Positions 35,664-45,189 of a DNA stretch of 64,000 nt are shown here, piece by piece. The stretch is taken from assembly GCA_030539275.1 (NCBI GenBank), contig JAUNSK010000011.1, positions 1 through 64,000 on the forward strand. The letters are read 5' to 3'. A model generated the notes under the pieces. It saw nothing but the letters and a program-made list of their open reading frames with translations. It had not been told where the DNA came from and searched no databases. This DNA is from Oscillospiraceae bacterium. GTDB taxonomy: Bacteria; Bacillota; Clostridia; Oscillospirales; Ruminococcaceae. The translations under genes and the position numbers were made by a program. Numbering within the stretch: position 1 is the stretch's first letter; the number at the start of each line of letters is the position of its first letter.

Positions 35664-37256
35664 TCAGAAAGCATTTCCATGCAGACGTCTGCGTATGTCG
35701 CTCAGGCTGTCATCAACCAGAAGCATACCATCCCTGAAAACCGGCTGCAGAAGATTATTTTCCATTTTAGCTGCCTCTTCGATCGTAAGTTCATCCTTAT
35801 AAAGAATATCCTCACCATCTCTGTATACACAGCACATACCCTTCTGGGACTTTTTAAAGTTTGCGCCCTTCACCTTATCTGTTTTCGGATCCTTGAAGAT
35901 CTGTCTTTCCTGTCCGTCAACGATACTGTTTGTTGCCTTGAGTGCCTGACCCAGAGAATCACGTGTCACATACTGATAAGTATATGAACCTATTCCAAGT
36001 GTGACATTGCTTGCAGCAAATCCTCTTTTCACAAGTTTTGCGTATATCTCACAGGCTCTTTCGTATGTGATGGCATCCCCGTAAATTACACCTATATGAC
36101 TGTCAAGCACCTTGTATCCCTTGTCATTTATGAAACCGCCGAATATCCTCCACAGACATTCTGTTGTTCCGAGTTCCTCCGGAGTATATTCTTTTTTGGG
36201 GTCAAGAGGTCCGTCAGCTGTTCCGCAGATAATATCAACAGGATTGCCTGAATCTCCTCTGATGATTATTTTTCCGTCTCTTGCCATTATGCTTTCTTTG
36301 AGTGACGGGATCATGTTTGTTACTACGTTCCAGTAGTCATATGTGTCAGATACGATACTGAGAAGACCTGTTTTGAATACATCCTCTATCAGGTGACGGT
36401 AGCACTCATATTCACCGTCTCGTCCGTATGAGCTCATGACACTGTGTTCAGTTGACGGAACACCTCTGCCTACGACTTCCTTTTCACAGTCGCAGTTGTA
36501 GTATGCCTCAAGCCATGCTATTGAACCGATAGTTGCTGTTGATGTAAACGAAAGCAGATGAGCTGCACTGCTTTTTTCAGCGCCTTCAATACTAGTCATA
36601 CCTCTCATAGAGAAGTCCCCGCATGCTGCACTTCTTGAAGCAGTAAGCAACTGGTCACATGATGACTGTTCTTCAATCCCGTTTTCATCAAAAACAACCT
36701 TTTTATCTGCTTTATCAGATACAGTCATTTCATAGTACTTGTTTACTATCTGACGATATGCATAAGCTACACTTGCAGAGTTCATAGGATACCATACATT
36801 TACTGAAATAAAAGTTTCAAGATAATTTACAAGCCATCCGAAGCCCTTGACAGTATTTGATATCTCATATACAGGAGTCTTGATATTTACCCTTGTTCCC
36901 TCCGGAACAGCCTTTATCATTACAGGCAGATAACCCAGATCATACAGCTTTTCGATCTCTGTAGTATCTGCTGCCTGAACAGACATTGTATTGCTTATGA
37001 TGCGTCTGTACTCACCCAGTATCTCAGATTTATCTCTTCTGAAAAAGTTTTTATTGAAAAGATCACACAGGTATTCTTTTATAAATGCCTGCATACCAAA
37101 TACTACGACTTTGTCAATGTATTCATATCTTGACATTCTTGGAGTCCAGTATGAAACAAGATATTCGAGCTTCGGTGTATATGCCAGATGGTGTATAGTC
37201 TTATAGAAATCTGTAAGCAGCAGCGGATCCATTCTTTTAAACTCTGTAACATTCAT
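35664..37256 (-). CDS. nadV: Nicotinamide phosphoribosyltransferase (NAMPT/NadV type)
   Basis: A 530-residue protein, the length of NAMPT and longer than nicotinate enzymes. It begins DPLLLTDFYKTIHH and contains IIRGDSGNPVDI and VIYGDAITYERACEI, hallmarks of the NAMPT class. It makes NMN from nicotinamide and PRPP. It is the last gene of a four-gene operon that also supplies PRPP, which supports the assignment. Confidence 0.9.
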   Translation of the reverse strand: MNVTEFKRMDPLLLTDFYKTIHHLAYTPKLEYLVSYWTPRMSRYEYIDKVVVFGMQAFIKEYLCDLFNKNFFRRDKSEILGEYRRIISNTMSVQAADTTEIEKLYDLGYLPVMIKAVPEGTRVNIKTPVYEISNTVKGFGWLVNYLETFISVNVWYPMNSASVAYAYRQIVNKYYEMTVSDKADKKVVFDENGIEEQSSCDQLLTASRSAACGDFSMRGMTSIEGAEKSSAAHLLSFTSTATIGSIAWLEAYYNCDCEKEVVGRGVPSTEHSVMSSYGRDGEYECYRHLIEDVFKTGLLSIVSDTYDYWNVVTNMIPSLKESIMARDGKIIIRGDSGNPVDIICGTADGPLDPKKEYTPEELGTTECLWRIFGGFINDKGYKVLDSHIGVIYGDAITYERACEIYAKLVKRGFAASNVTLGIGSYTYQYVTRDSLGQALKATNSIVDGQERQIFKDPKTDKVKGANFKKSQKGMCCVYRDGEDILYKDELTIEEAAKMENNLLQPVFRDGMLLVDDSLSDIRRRLHGNAF

Positions 37257-37288
37257 AAAAATACCTCCTGTGAATTCTTGTTTGTTAT

Positions 37289-38092
37289 TTACTTTCTGAA
37301 GCTTCTGACTATTTCAATGTCCGGATGATGTCCTGTGTAAATCGAGTCTGTAGTAAACACGCGGTCTATAAGTCCGCTCTTTATCATATCACCATCAAGA
37401 ATGGAGTTTTCACAATGTGTTACATACAGATATATATTGCCTGCCCCTGCTTTTTTAAGTTTATCTGCGCTATGGTAGAAGGTTCCCCCTCTGCTGCAGA
37501 TATCATCTATAATAAGAACTCCGAAGCCCTGTTCACCGATCTCTCCGAGAAGTCTGAGATTATTGATCTTACCGCTGCGCCAGTCCCTCTCTTTTTCACC
37601 TTTAAGGTAAGGATACTCAAGTATTCCTTCGTACTTTTTAGCACATCCTGCATCCGGATAGAAAAGATAATCTGAACTCTTGTCAAAATTTATCTTCGTC
37701 ATGACCTCATTTATTATATCTGTATGAGGAATGATCCTTATCCTGTCGATAAGTGCCTGTGATACGTTTGAATGAGGATCATAGACATTTACACTTTCAA
37801 ATTTCATTGAATTGAGAAGAGAAGCAAAATACTTAAGTGTAAATACCTCATCATTGTTTTTTACCCTGTCCATTCTTGCATTCGGTATATACGGCATCGT
37901 AAGTGATATCTCAGCTTTGCTGCAGATACTTCTGATATGTGAAACAAGATAATACAGCATTACGAGCTCATCATCACTGTCATAGCACCAGATTACTTCA
38001 AACTTTGTGCTGCCTGAAGCATCATACCTCATAAGCTTTGTATTATCAGGAAACTGTTTGTTTTCTATTATTGCGTCATTTATTTTAATCAT
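37289..38092 (-). CDS. Ribose-phosphate pyrophosphokinase-like protein
   Basis: A 267-residue PRPP synthetase homologue, shorter than the ~315 residues of housekeeping Prs. It has MPYIPNARMDR in place of the catalytic loop region and the PRPP-binding motif VLIIDDICSRGGTF near 190-203. The short form next to NAMPT is typical of NAD-salvage cassettes, including those of some phages, where it makes PRPP for the transferase. It begins 13 bases after the nicotinamidase-like gene. Confidence 0.87.
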   Translation of the reverse strand: MIKINDAIIENKQFPDNTKLMRYDASGSTKFEVIWCYDSDDELVMLYYLVSHIRSICSKAEISLTMPYIPNARMDRVKNNDEVFTLKYFASLLNSMKFESVNVYDPHSNVSQALIDRIRIIPHTDIINEVMTKINFDKSSDYLFYPDAGCAKKYEGILEYPYLKGEKERDWRSGKINNLRLLGEIGEQGFGVLIIDDICSRGGTFYHSADKLKKAGAGNIYLYVTHCENSILDGDMIKSGLIDRVFTTDSIYTGHHPDIEIVRSFRK

Positions 38093-38105
38093 TACGTCAC
38101 CTGCT

Positions 38106-38621
38106 TTATTTTATTTCTATCTGGCACATTTTCATTGCATCAAGGGCTGTCTGATGACTCTGAACTGATACTCCTGCACAGCAGTCACTCAGTACACAAA
38201 CAGGAATCTCAGGTGAAAGTGCCTTTATTGTCATTGCATTGCTGATTACACATATATCAGTACAGAGTCCTGTAAGAATTACCTCGTCAGGATTTCTGTC
38301 CTTTATATACTGTGCAAGTTCATATGAACCAAATGTATTTTTATCAAATATTTTTTTCTCATCATACTTATTGCATTTTTTTATCTCATCACATATCTGC
38401 CAGCCGTCAGTACCTTTGATACAGTGTCTGACCGGAAGTTTTGTTCCTTCCTGAGTGGATTCATAATTATCAAAATGTGTGTCTCTGGTAAAAACGACCT
38501 CTGAGTCGAATGCATTTATTGTATCAGCGACATTTGATACAATTGCCTTAGCCTCCTCAGTTCCAAGTGAACCTGAAATAAAATCGTTCTGCATATCAAT
38601 TACTACAAGAAGCTTTCCCAT
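38106..38621 (-). CDS. Isochorismatase-family cysteine hydrolase, probably nicotinamidase
   Basis: A 171-residue hydrolase with the catalytic Asp in VVIDMQNDF near residue 10 and the nucleophile Cys in LTGLCTDICV, in the family pattern. Context in a NAD-salvage operon makes nicotinamidase (nicotinamide to nicotinate) the best guess, but the family includes other amidases. Start ATG at 38621 with AAAGGTG upstream; a GTG at 38630 lies in that ribosome site. Confidence 0.83.
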   Translation of the reverse strand: MGKLLVVIDMQNDFISGSLGTEEAKAIVSNVADTINAFDSEVVFTRDTHFDNYESTQEGTKLPVRHCIKGTDGWQICDEIKKCNKYDEKKIFDKNTFGSYELAQYIKDRNPDEVILTGLCTDICVISNAMTIKALSPEIPVCVLSDCCAGVSVQSHQTALDAMKMCQIEIK

Positions 38622-38705
38622 AAGTATCACCTTTCTTTGGTTTGTTTTATCCTAAGAAGTTTATATTCTTATTATATACATCATACCTCATTTTGTCAAC
38701 ACTTT

Positions 38706-39500
38706 TTAAATTTTTTTTCTGTACAGAACTGCTCTTTTGTGCTGACCTGTTTCCTGACTTGTATCAGTCTTTACGATCTTCTGATCAAACAGCCTGTGAA
38801 TGACTTCCTTGCTGACAGGATGTCCTGCTATAAGACCATAAACAGCCTGCATCTGAGGAATGCTGAACTGCTCATCAAGCAGATGAAAAATACAGTCTGT
38901 TGTGTCAAGCCTCATCATAAGTGAGTTAAGTGCATCTGCAATGATCTGCATATGATCAAATGCAAAACGTCCGTAGGATTCAGATATATACGATCTTTTT
39001 CCGTCGGATGTAAAACTGAAGTCGATCTTTTCATCTGAAGAAATCAGAGAAACATGATAATTTCCTTCGTCATCTGTAATAATGCAGTCAAACCACTGTG
39101 CCTTCAGTGCATCTGTCCTGGCGTAACAGTTTTCCGTTATCTGAGACATCAGACAGGTATATGCACATGATATTATTCTTCCTCTTGGATCTCTGTCTAT
39201 CCCGCTGTATGTCCTGAACTGTTCAGGGCACACATTTTTAAGACCCGTTTCCTCAGTAAGCTCCCTGCATGCACATTGTTCTATTGTTTCATTCATTTTA
39301 AGAAAGCCGCCCGGCAGTGCCCACATGTTTCGAAACGGCTCTATACCCCTTTTTATAAGCATAAGCTTTAACTTTTTTACGGAGCTTTTTCTCGGACTGT
39401 CAGACTTTTCTTCATCAACAGCAAATACAGCAATGTCTGCTGCAACCGACGGACGCTCATAATTGTTTATATCATAATCATCAGGAAAATTATCATTCAT
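38706..39500 (-). CDS. nrtR: Nudix domain regulator/hydrolase (NrtR-like)
   Basis: A 264-residue protein: N-terminal Nudix domain with a full Nudix box (G65 to L87, REL and EETG present) and a C-terminal winged-helix region (about 200-264). This is the NrtR layout, a repressor of NAD synthesis genes that senses ADP-ribose. The intact box means it could also hydrolyse a nucleotide. It is first in the operon and a dyad overlaps its promoter, which fits autoregulation. AGGAG precedes the ATG. Confidence 0.85.
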   Translation of the reverse strand: MNDNFPDDYDINNYERPSVAADIAVFAVDEEKSDSPRKSSVKKLKLMLIKRGIEPFRNMWALPGGFLKMNETIEQCACRELTEETGLKNVCPEQFRTYSGIDRDPRGRIISCAYTCLMSQITENCYARTDALKAQWFDCIITDDEGNYHVSLISSDEKIDFSFTSDGKRSYISESYGRFAFDHMQIIADALNSLMMRLDTTDCIFHLLDEQFSIPQMQAVYGLIAGHPVSKEVIHRLFDQKIVKTDTSQETGQHKRAVLYRKKI

Positions 39501-39539
39501 TATTTACTACTCCTCATTAATATATATAAATAACAGCCC

Positions 39540-39575
39540 ATCTGCTATTATAGCATAACAGATTCTGCAATACAA
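39540..39575 (-). promoter_or_regulatory. Promoter and candidate NrtR operator of the NAD-salvage operon
   Basis: Minus strand TTGTAT (39570-39575), 17-bp spacer, TATAAT (39547-39552). The dyad ATCTGCTAT-N6-ATAACAGAT (39540-39563, one mismatch) covers the -10 box and would block polymerase when bound. Confidence 0.6.
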
Positions 39576-39700
39576 TGTATGTCAGTTTTTTATAAATGTA
39601 ATCAGCTGATAATTTAGAATATTTATACCAATAATTATTCTGTGTAAAACTATTTTTGTGAAATAGCTCAAAAAAACATCAAAAAAATATAGCAAAACTA

Positions 39701-39729
39701 TTGAAAAATATTTTAGCATATGTTATAAT
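39701..39729 (+). promoter_or_regulatory. Promoter of hpf
   Basis: TTGAAA (39701-39706), 17-bp spacer, TATAAT (39724-39729). Confidence 0.7.
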
Positions 39730-39781
39730 AACGTTATCAACATAGCAGATATATATGCTGTGCGAACAAGGAGGAATTGCT

Positions 39782-40306
39782 ATGAAAACTACCATATCAG
39801 CCAGACAGATGAACATACCTCAGGCATTTAATGATTATGCCACACAGAGGCTTGAAACAAGATTATCAAAATTCTTTGGAGATGATGCTGAAACTAAGAT
39901 CACTATTTCAGAATTAAAAGGACAGATAGTAATCGAATTAACTGTTAGATATAACAATATGATATACAGATCTGAAAAGAGTGCTATTAATAAAAATGAT
40001 GCACTCGATGCAGCTATTGATAAGATCGTAAGGCAGATAAGGAAAAACAAGACCAGAGTCGAAAAGAGACTCAAGGATGCAGCCTTCAAAGGTCTCAACT
40101 CTGATGTCGCAGAAGAATATGATTTTGAAGTTGTAAAACACAAAAAGTTCATTATGCGTCCGATGGAGCTTGACGAAGCAATTCTTCAGATGAATCTTCT
40201 CGGTCATAACTTCTTTATGTTCAGCAATGCAAAATCAGGATCAACTAATGTTGTCTATAAGAGAAGCGACGGAAACTATGCAGTTCTTGAGCCAGATGCT
40301 GAGTAA
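39782..40306 (+). CDS. hpf: Ribosome hibernation-promoting factor, long form
   Basis: A 174-residue protein: N-terminal ribosome-binding domain of about 100 residues (KTTISARQMNIPQAFNDYA...) and the C-terminal domain (VVKHKKFIMRPMELDEAILQMNLLGHNFFMF) that dimerises 70S ribosomes into 100S in Firmicutes. The start at 39782 follows AAGGAGG; a longer frame from 39755 would contain that site. Confidence 0.96.
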   Translation: MKTTISARQMNIPQAFNDYATQRLETRLSKFFGDDAETKITISELKGQIVIELTVRYNNMIYRSEKSAINKNDALDAAIDKIVRQIRKNKTRVEKRLKDAAFKGLNSDVAEEYDFEVVKHKKFIMRPMELDEAILQMNLLGHNFFMFSNAKSGSTNVVYKRSDGNYAVLEPDAE

Positions 40307-40368
40307 AAAAGCCACTACTGCATATGTACAAAGTACATACGCTTAGATAAACTTGCCGAAAGGCCAGG

Positions 40369-40405
40369 CTTCCGCACCGGATCCACACTGGTGCGGAAGT
40401 TTTTT
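40369..40405 (+). terminator. Terminator of hpf
   Basis: CTTCCGCACC (40369-40378) and GGTGCGGAAG (40390-40399), then TTTTTT. Confidence 0.9.
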
Positions 40406-40408
40406 ATG

Positions 40409-40437
40409 TTGACATGGTATTTATTATATGTTAAAAT
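40409..40437 (+). promoter_or_regulatory. Promoter of the rhomboid gene
   Basis: TTGACA (40409-40414), 17-bp spacer, TAAAAT (40432-40437), directly after the hpf terminator. Confidence 0.75.
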
Positions 40438-40468
40438 ATGATTAAAAAAAGAACATGGAGGGAATTCA

Positions 40469-41047
40469 ATGAAAAAATTTTTGCAGAAGTTTCAGTACAA
40501 CTCACCCGTTATACTGACATTCACCCTTATTGCAGTTATCGTTCAGCTGATCAGCTGTATACCGGGTACTGAGTGGTTTCACAAGCTGTTCTGCGCATAC
40601 CGCGGATCTCCCATCAACCCACTTACCTATATCAGACTGTTCACACATGTGATCGGTCACAGCGGATGGCCGCACCTGATAGGCAACTTTACATACATTC
40701 TTCTCGTCGGTCCGATGCTTGAAGAAAAGTATGGAAGCAAAAAACTTCTTATTATGATGGCTATCACAGCATTTGTAACAGGTCTTGTCAATATCCTGAT
40801 CTTTAATGTTACTCTGTGCGGAGCAAGCGGAATCGTATTTATGCTCATTCTCCTTGCATCATGTGCTAACTTCAGTGAAGGCAAGATCCCTGTAACTCTT
40901 ATACTTGTAGGAGTAGCTTACATCGGAAATGAAATGATCGCTGCTTTCAGTGACGATAATATTTCTCAGCTTTCACATATCATCGGCGGTCTCTTCGGTG
41001 GTTTCTTCGGTTATCTGTTTGCCAAAAAGGAATATAAAGATTACTGA
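40469..41047 (+). CDS. Rhomboid family intramembrane serine protease
   Basis: A 192-residue protein with about six membrane segments. The catalytic dyad is visible: Ser120 in GASG and His170 in SHIIGG; HSGWPHLIGN near 64-73 matches the family's HxxxN region. Rhomboids cut membrane protein substrates within the bilayer. GGAGGGA precedes the ATG. Confidence 0.93.
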   Translation: MKKFLQKFQYNSPVILTFTLIAVIVQLISCIPGTEWFHKLFCAYRGSPINPLTYIRLFTHVIGHSGWPHLIGNFTYILLVGPMLEEKYGSKKLLIMMAITAFVTGLVNILIFNVTLCGASGIVFMLILLASCANFSEGKIPVTLILVGVAYIGNEMIAAFSDDNISQLSHIIGGLFGGFFGYLFAKKEYKDY

Positions 41048-41121
41048 TATGGCAAAGCAGTATACAGCAAAAGATTTTTTTACTTCGGATCATAATAGCA
41101 TTTTATACGTACGCATTATAG

Positions 41122-41160
41122 AAAAACAGGTCAGCTCATTACGAACTGACCTGTTTTTTA
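41122..41160. terminator. Bidirectional terminator
   Basis: 13-bp arms (41122-41134, 41146-41158) with A- and T-runs. Shared by the rhomboid gene and the convergent RluA-type gene. Confidence 0.85.
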
Positions 41161-41162
41161 CG

Positions 41163-42125
41163 TTACTTTATACCTGAAAACCATATATCTGAAATCTCAA
41201 ATGATTTTGAATCCAGATAAGAAAGAAGCCCTGGTTCACTGTCCGGCATAAAAATAAGCTTATATGCGCACAATGCCTGATATCTTAGTCCGAATTTTTC
41301 GTTTACTGTTTTGCTGCCGTACTTTGCATCACCTATAATAGGGCATCCCAGAAATGCAAGATGAGCTCTTATCTGATGTGTTCTCCCGGTAAACAGCTCT
41401 ACATCTATCAGATTACAGTCTGTGAGCCTTTTTACAACAGTATATCCTGTAATTATCTGTTTATATCCCTCGCAGGGCTTTGCTCTGATCGTAACCTTAT
41501 TTGTAGTACCGTCCTTCCTGTGGTATGCATATGCTTTGTCAGACATCTTCGGAGGCATTGATGCAGACAGACAGAGATAATGCTTGCTGATTGTAGAGTT
41601 TCGTATTTTTTCATTGACTGCCCTTAGTGCTGCTGCATTTTTTGCAGCAATAACAAGTCCCTGTGTATTTCTGTCAAGCCTGTTGCATACAGCCGGCGCA
41701 AATGAATTTTCATCCTGCGGAGAGTATTCATTTTTTTCATAGAGATATTTTTTTACACGGTCTACAATTGTATTTTCAGTAATCGTTTTATCCGGATGAA
41801 TTACGCTCCCGCATTTTTTATTTATTATCATTATATTATCGTCTTCATATACAATGTCAGAAGAAATATCACAGGCTTTCAGAAAGCTGCACGACTTCTG
41901 CTCATTTTTCTTTTCTTCCCCGAGTACATCGTCCTTTATATATACCCTGAGAACGTCACCTTCCTTAAGACAGTCAGATATGTCACAGCGCTTTGCATTC
42001 AGCTTTATGTCCTTTTTGCGTATAGCCTTATACATTGCACTTTTCGGCATAGCAGGAAGTGTTTTAGTCAGAAACTTGTCTAATCTCTGACCTGCATCGT
42101 TTGAATTTATAATGTACTCTCTCAT
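41163..42125 (-). CDS. RluA family pseudouridine synthase
   Basis: A 320-residue RNA-modifying enzyme: S4 RNA-binding domain at the N-terminus (RLDKFLTKTLPAMPKSAMYKAIRKKDI) and a catalytic domain with RLDRNTQGLV, whose Asp is the nucleophile, and FTGRTHQIRAHLAFLGCPIIGD. It converts uridines in rRNA or tRNA to pseudouridine; the exact site is not readable. Confidence 0.94.
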   Translation of the reverse strand: MREYIINSNDAGQRLDKFLTKTLPAMPKSAMYKAIRKKDIKLNAKRCDISDCLKEGDVLRVYIKDDVLGEEKKNEQKSCSFLKACDISSDIVYEDDNIMIINKKCGSVIHPDKTITENTIVDRVKKYLYEKNEYSPQDENSFAPAVCNRLDRNTQGLVIAAKNAAALRAVNEKIRNSTISKHYLCLSASMPPKMSDKAYAYHRKDGTTNKVTIRAKPCEGYKQIITGYTVVKRLTDCNLIDVELFTGRTHQIRAHLAFLGCPIIGDAKYGSKTVNEKFGLRYQALCAYKLIFMPDSEPGLLSYLDSKSFEISDIWFSGIK

Positions 42126-42294
42126 TTATGATACCGCTTACCTCTCATTATTTTCATAACAGATCTATGAGTTATTTTAACACAAATATAAAGCAAATAC
42201 AAGGCTCACTGATTTTATAGGCTTTTTACCTCCGGGCACATAGATTACAATGATCAACCTGATTGTTTTCAGATAGGTTTATACTTATACAGAT

Positions 42295-42330
42295 AAAAAA
42301 AATTACAGCCGGCGGCTGTAATTTTTTTTA
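42295..42330 (-). terminator. Terminator of the YG-repeat protein gene
   Basis: AAAAATTACAGCCG and CGGCTGTAATTTTT pair with almost no loop, and a T-run follows on the minus strand. Confidence 0.8.
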
Positions 42331-42331
42331 T

Positions 42332-43816
42332 TTATCCGATTATTGTTCCGTTGGAATCAGTAATGATCTGCTTTCCATCCACGTTAAATGTACCTTCGCG
42401 TACAACACCGTCATCACCGAAATAGTGCATTGCTCCGTCGACATTACACATGCCTGTCTCAAGTGCACCTTCAGGAGTGAAATAATATCTCTGATCATTT
42501 ATATTTACGTAGCCCGAAACGCCTCTGCCGTCAGAATTGAAATAGTACTTTGTTCCTGACATATCGACCCAGCCCTGCTGCATCATACCCTGGTCATTCA
42601 TAAAATACCTGTTGCCGTCAACAAGAATATACCCCTTCTGCATAACACCGCTGTTTCTGTTGAAGAAATAATTCATTTTATTTATGATCTTGAATCCTTT
42701 TGCCATTATTCCGGTTGATTCGTCATAGTAATATGTGTCTGTTCCGTCTTTCTGGAATCCTCTGAGCATTACTCCCTGTGAATCAAAAAGATATGTGCTT
42801 CCGTTTATATCGGCCTTTCCTGTAATTATCGAACCGTCCGGATTTGCATAGTATGTTTTGTCACCCAGTGTACAGAATGCTCTCATAAGGAAACCATCAT
42901 CAGTAAAGCCGTATTTTACGCCGTCGATCTCTTTAATACCCTTAGCAGGTGTACCGTCTTCAAGAATATACTGCTTTCTTGAATCTGTTTCCTTCCATCC
43001 ATACGTAACCTCCGGCGCAGGCTGTGTCTGCTCCTGCATCTTCGGATCTTCAACAGGAGGTGTAGTTACAGGAGGCTCGGTTACTGCAGGCTTCTTTGTT
43101 TCTCCTCTTGAAATGAGTTTTCCTTCATCATCAAAAACACATGGAACCCCATTTACAATTGCTTTTCCGGTCTGTACACATCCCGATTCGTTAAGATAAT
43201 ATTCATCGTCTTCATATACTATCCAGCCTGAACGGACATGTCCGTCATCATTTGCATAGTATTTTTTGTCATTATCTTCGCTTATTCTGAACCAGCCCTT
43301 CTGCATTATACCTTCTGAATTAAAGTAATAGAGATTATCATCTATACTATGAAAACCTTTCAGGACCTTTCCTTCATCATCACAGTAATACAGATTGTCA
43401 GCATATGAGACAAATCCATGCTGGATCTCTCCTGTCTCCTCGGACAGAAAGTATGTATAGCTGTCTATATCCTGCAGACCTTTTTTAATCAGTCCGTTTT
43501 TGGCTATATACAGTGTCTTGCCTTCATACTCAGTCCATCCAGGATTAATTTCTCCTGTTTCACCAAAAAGGTAACCATCGTTGCCGATCATATATAACCC
43601 GGTAGCCCTGGCTCCTGTATCGGGATCTATATAGTATGATAATCCTTCCTCTGTATGCCATCCTGGTACCGGTCCGGTTATGTCTGTATTCATATTTTTT
43701 GTTACAATGGGAAGCGCAACTAACAGACCCGCTCCTATAACACAAAGAGCTATAAGCATAGGATCTTTTTTGCCGCCAGCTGTCTGACCCCAGTTAGCCG
43801 GGCGTTTATCTGCCAT
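42332..43816 (-). CDS. Membrane-anchored protein with cell-wall-binding (YG) repeats
   Basis: A 494-residue protein: short cytosolic N-terminus, one membrane segment at about 24-43, then many repeats of about 20 residues with the GW...YYxxxxGxxxxG pattern of choline-binding/glucan-binding repeats, split by a Pro/Thr linker near 240-270. No enzyme domain is seen, so it is probably a surface adhesion or wall-binding protein. It lies 15 bases after the DUF5662 gene and is likely co-transcribed. Confidence 0.85.
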   Translation of the reverse strand: MADKRPANWGQTAGGKKDPMLIALCVIGAGLLVALPIVTKNMNTDITGPVPGWHTEEGLSYYIDPDTGARATGLYMIGNDGYLFGETGEINPGWTEYEGKTLYIAKNGLIKKGLQDIDSYTYFLSEETGEIQHGFVSYADNLYYCDDEGKVLKGFHSIDDNLYYFNSEGIMQKGWFRISEDNDKKYYANDDGHVRSGWIVYEDDEYYLNESGCVQTGKAIVNGVPCVFDDEGKLISRGETKKPAVTEPPVTTPPVEDPKMQEQTQPAPEVTYGWKETDSRKQYILEDGTPAKGIKEIDGVKYGFTDDGFLMRAFCTLGDKTYYANPDGSIITGKADINGSTYLFDSQGVMLRGFQKDGTDTYYYDESTGIMAKGFKIINKMNYFFNRNSGVMQKGYILVDGNRYFMNDQGMMQQGWVDMSGTKYYFNSDGRGVSGYVNINDQRYYFTPEGALETGMCNVDGAMHYFGDDGVVREGTFNVDGKQIITDSNGTIIG

Positions 43817-43831
43817 ATTAACACCTCATTT

Positions 43832-44386
43832 TTATTTTTTTTTCAAGATTTCTGTTCGGATATATGCAAAGGCTGCAGTTTCACCGTTATCTGCAAGTTC
43901 TTTAAGCATCTTTTCCAGGATCAGCATAGAATCCGGGTCCATTATATAATGCTTCCTGGAAGCAATATAATAATCATACGGTGCACTGTCACTGTACTTT
44001 GAGCCTAAATACGTTTTACTTGCCGCCATTCTGTCGCAGAACATCTCAACGACATATCTGACCGGCATTTTTACCCCTTCGATATCGCCTGATCCCCTTG
44101 TTGAATAGTCAGTCCAGTACTCCATGTGGTGCTTGTTTCTTCCCTTATGATGAAGCCAGGCAGCACTGTACCCCTTATCCCTTCGTTCACCCTCGTTCGG
44201 ACTGCGTGTCCCCTGATAATATTTTACTCCAGGCCAGAATTCAGTAATTGAAAACTTAGACATATCATGAAATAATCCCTGTCTGTACAATCCCACTCTG
44301 AAACAATGTATCAAAACAAGCTTTTTATGATGCAAAACAGTGTGAAGATGATTGAAAAAATTAGAAGTATAACTACTGCTTTTCAA
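43832..44386 (-). CDS. DUF5662-like protein
   Basis: A 184-residue soluble protein with a histidine-rich helical pattern: LFHDMSKFSITEFWPGVKYYQG near 38-59 and WLHHKGRNKHHMEYW near 76-90. The HDxSK motif recalls HD-type metal enzymes, and the whole fits my memory of DUF5662, a family without known function. Start TTG at 44386 with AAGGGGA upstream. Confidence 0.75.
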   Translation of the reverse strand: MKSSSYTSNFFNHLHTVLHHKKLVLIHCFRVGLYRQGLFHDMSKFSITEFWPGVKYYQGTRSPNEGERRDKGYSAAWLHHKGRNKHHMEYWTDYSTRGSGDIEGVKMPVRYVVEMFCDRMAASKTYLGSKYSDSAPYDYYIASRKHYIMDPDSMLILEKMLKELADNGETAAFAYIRTEILKKK

Positions 44387-44691
44387 TATTTTTTCGTCCC
44401 CTTAAATTTATTACGCTCTTAAAATAATATCATATAAATAAAATTATTTCAACAGATATATCCTTTTTGTTTTGTATTATTTTAAAATAAAATACAGAAT
44501 TCTGCGGATATAAAACTGCTGTTATTTAAATAAAATTTACTTTAATGCAATTTACAGATAAACATAAAATTCATAATATAATTATGTCAAAAATCTATAT
44601 ATTTTAACCCTCTATATTATTAACTATAATTGTTCATATCATGTTCACTATTATTAATTATAATGAAAACATAAAAATACGGAGGTACTTA
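44387..44691. other. 305-bp AT-rich divergent intergenic region
   Basis: No gene or RNA was recognised. It should contain the divergent promoters of the DUF5662 and HD genes; TATAAT near 44625 is a possible -10 box for the latter. Confidence 0.5.
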
Positions 44692-45147
44692 ATGCTTAAC
44701 GATAAAATAATCTCTGATGAAACATATCTCAGCTATATTTGTGACCTTCTTAATGAGCAGACTTTTAAGCTCAAAGGATTTACTCATCATAAATATACCA
44801 CCAGATTTCAGCATTGTCTCAATGTATCATATTATAATTATTTAATCTGCAGATTTTTAAAACTTGATGCCAGGGCTGCTGCGAGAGCAGGACTGCTTCA
44901 TGATTTTTATTTTTATACACGCGCAGAATTCAACCTTGACACCACTGGGAAGAAACATTTTAAATCACATCCTGCCATTGCGCTCAAGAACGCCTCAGAC
45001 TGTTTCGATGTAAATAAAAAAGAGGCAGATATTATACTTAATCATATGTGGCCTGTTACGATCAGGCTTCCTAAATACAAAGAATCATTTGTTATTGTCT
45101 TTGTTGATAAGTTCTGTGCTGTTATGGAACGTCTTAAACGAATATAA
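44692..45147 (+). CDS. HD-domain phosphohydrolase-like protein
   Basis: A 151-residue protein with His41, the HD pair at 70-71 (GLLHDFYFY), His118 and Asp139, the metal ligands of the HD superfamily. Members hydrolyse phosphate esters of nucleotides; the substrate is unknown. The start at 44692 follows GGAGGT; a longer frame from 44641 has no ribosome site. Confidence 0.86.
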   Translation: MLNDKIISDETYLSYICDLLNEQTFKLKGFTHHKYTTRFQHCLNVSYYNYLICRFLKLDARAAARAGLLHDFYFYTRAEFNLDTTGKKHFKSHPAIALKNASDCFDVNKKEADIILNHMWPVTIRLPKYKESFVIVFVDKFCAVMERLKRI

Positions 45148-45189
45148 AAAAATAATCTCCGCAGATAATCTGCGGAGATTATTTTTTTA
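45146..45189. terminator. Bidirectional terminator
   Basis: 15-bp arms (45151-45165, 45169-45183) around TAA with flanking A- and T-runs. Confidence 0.9.
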
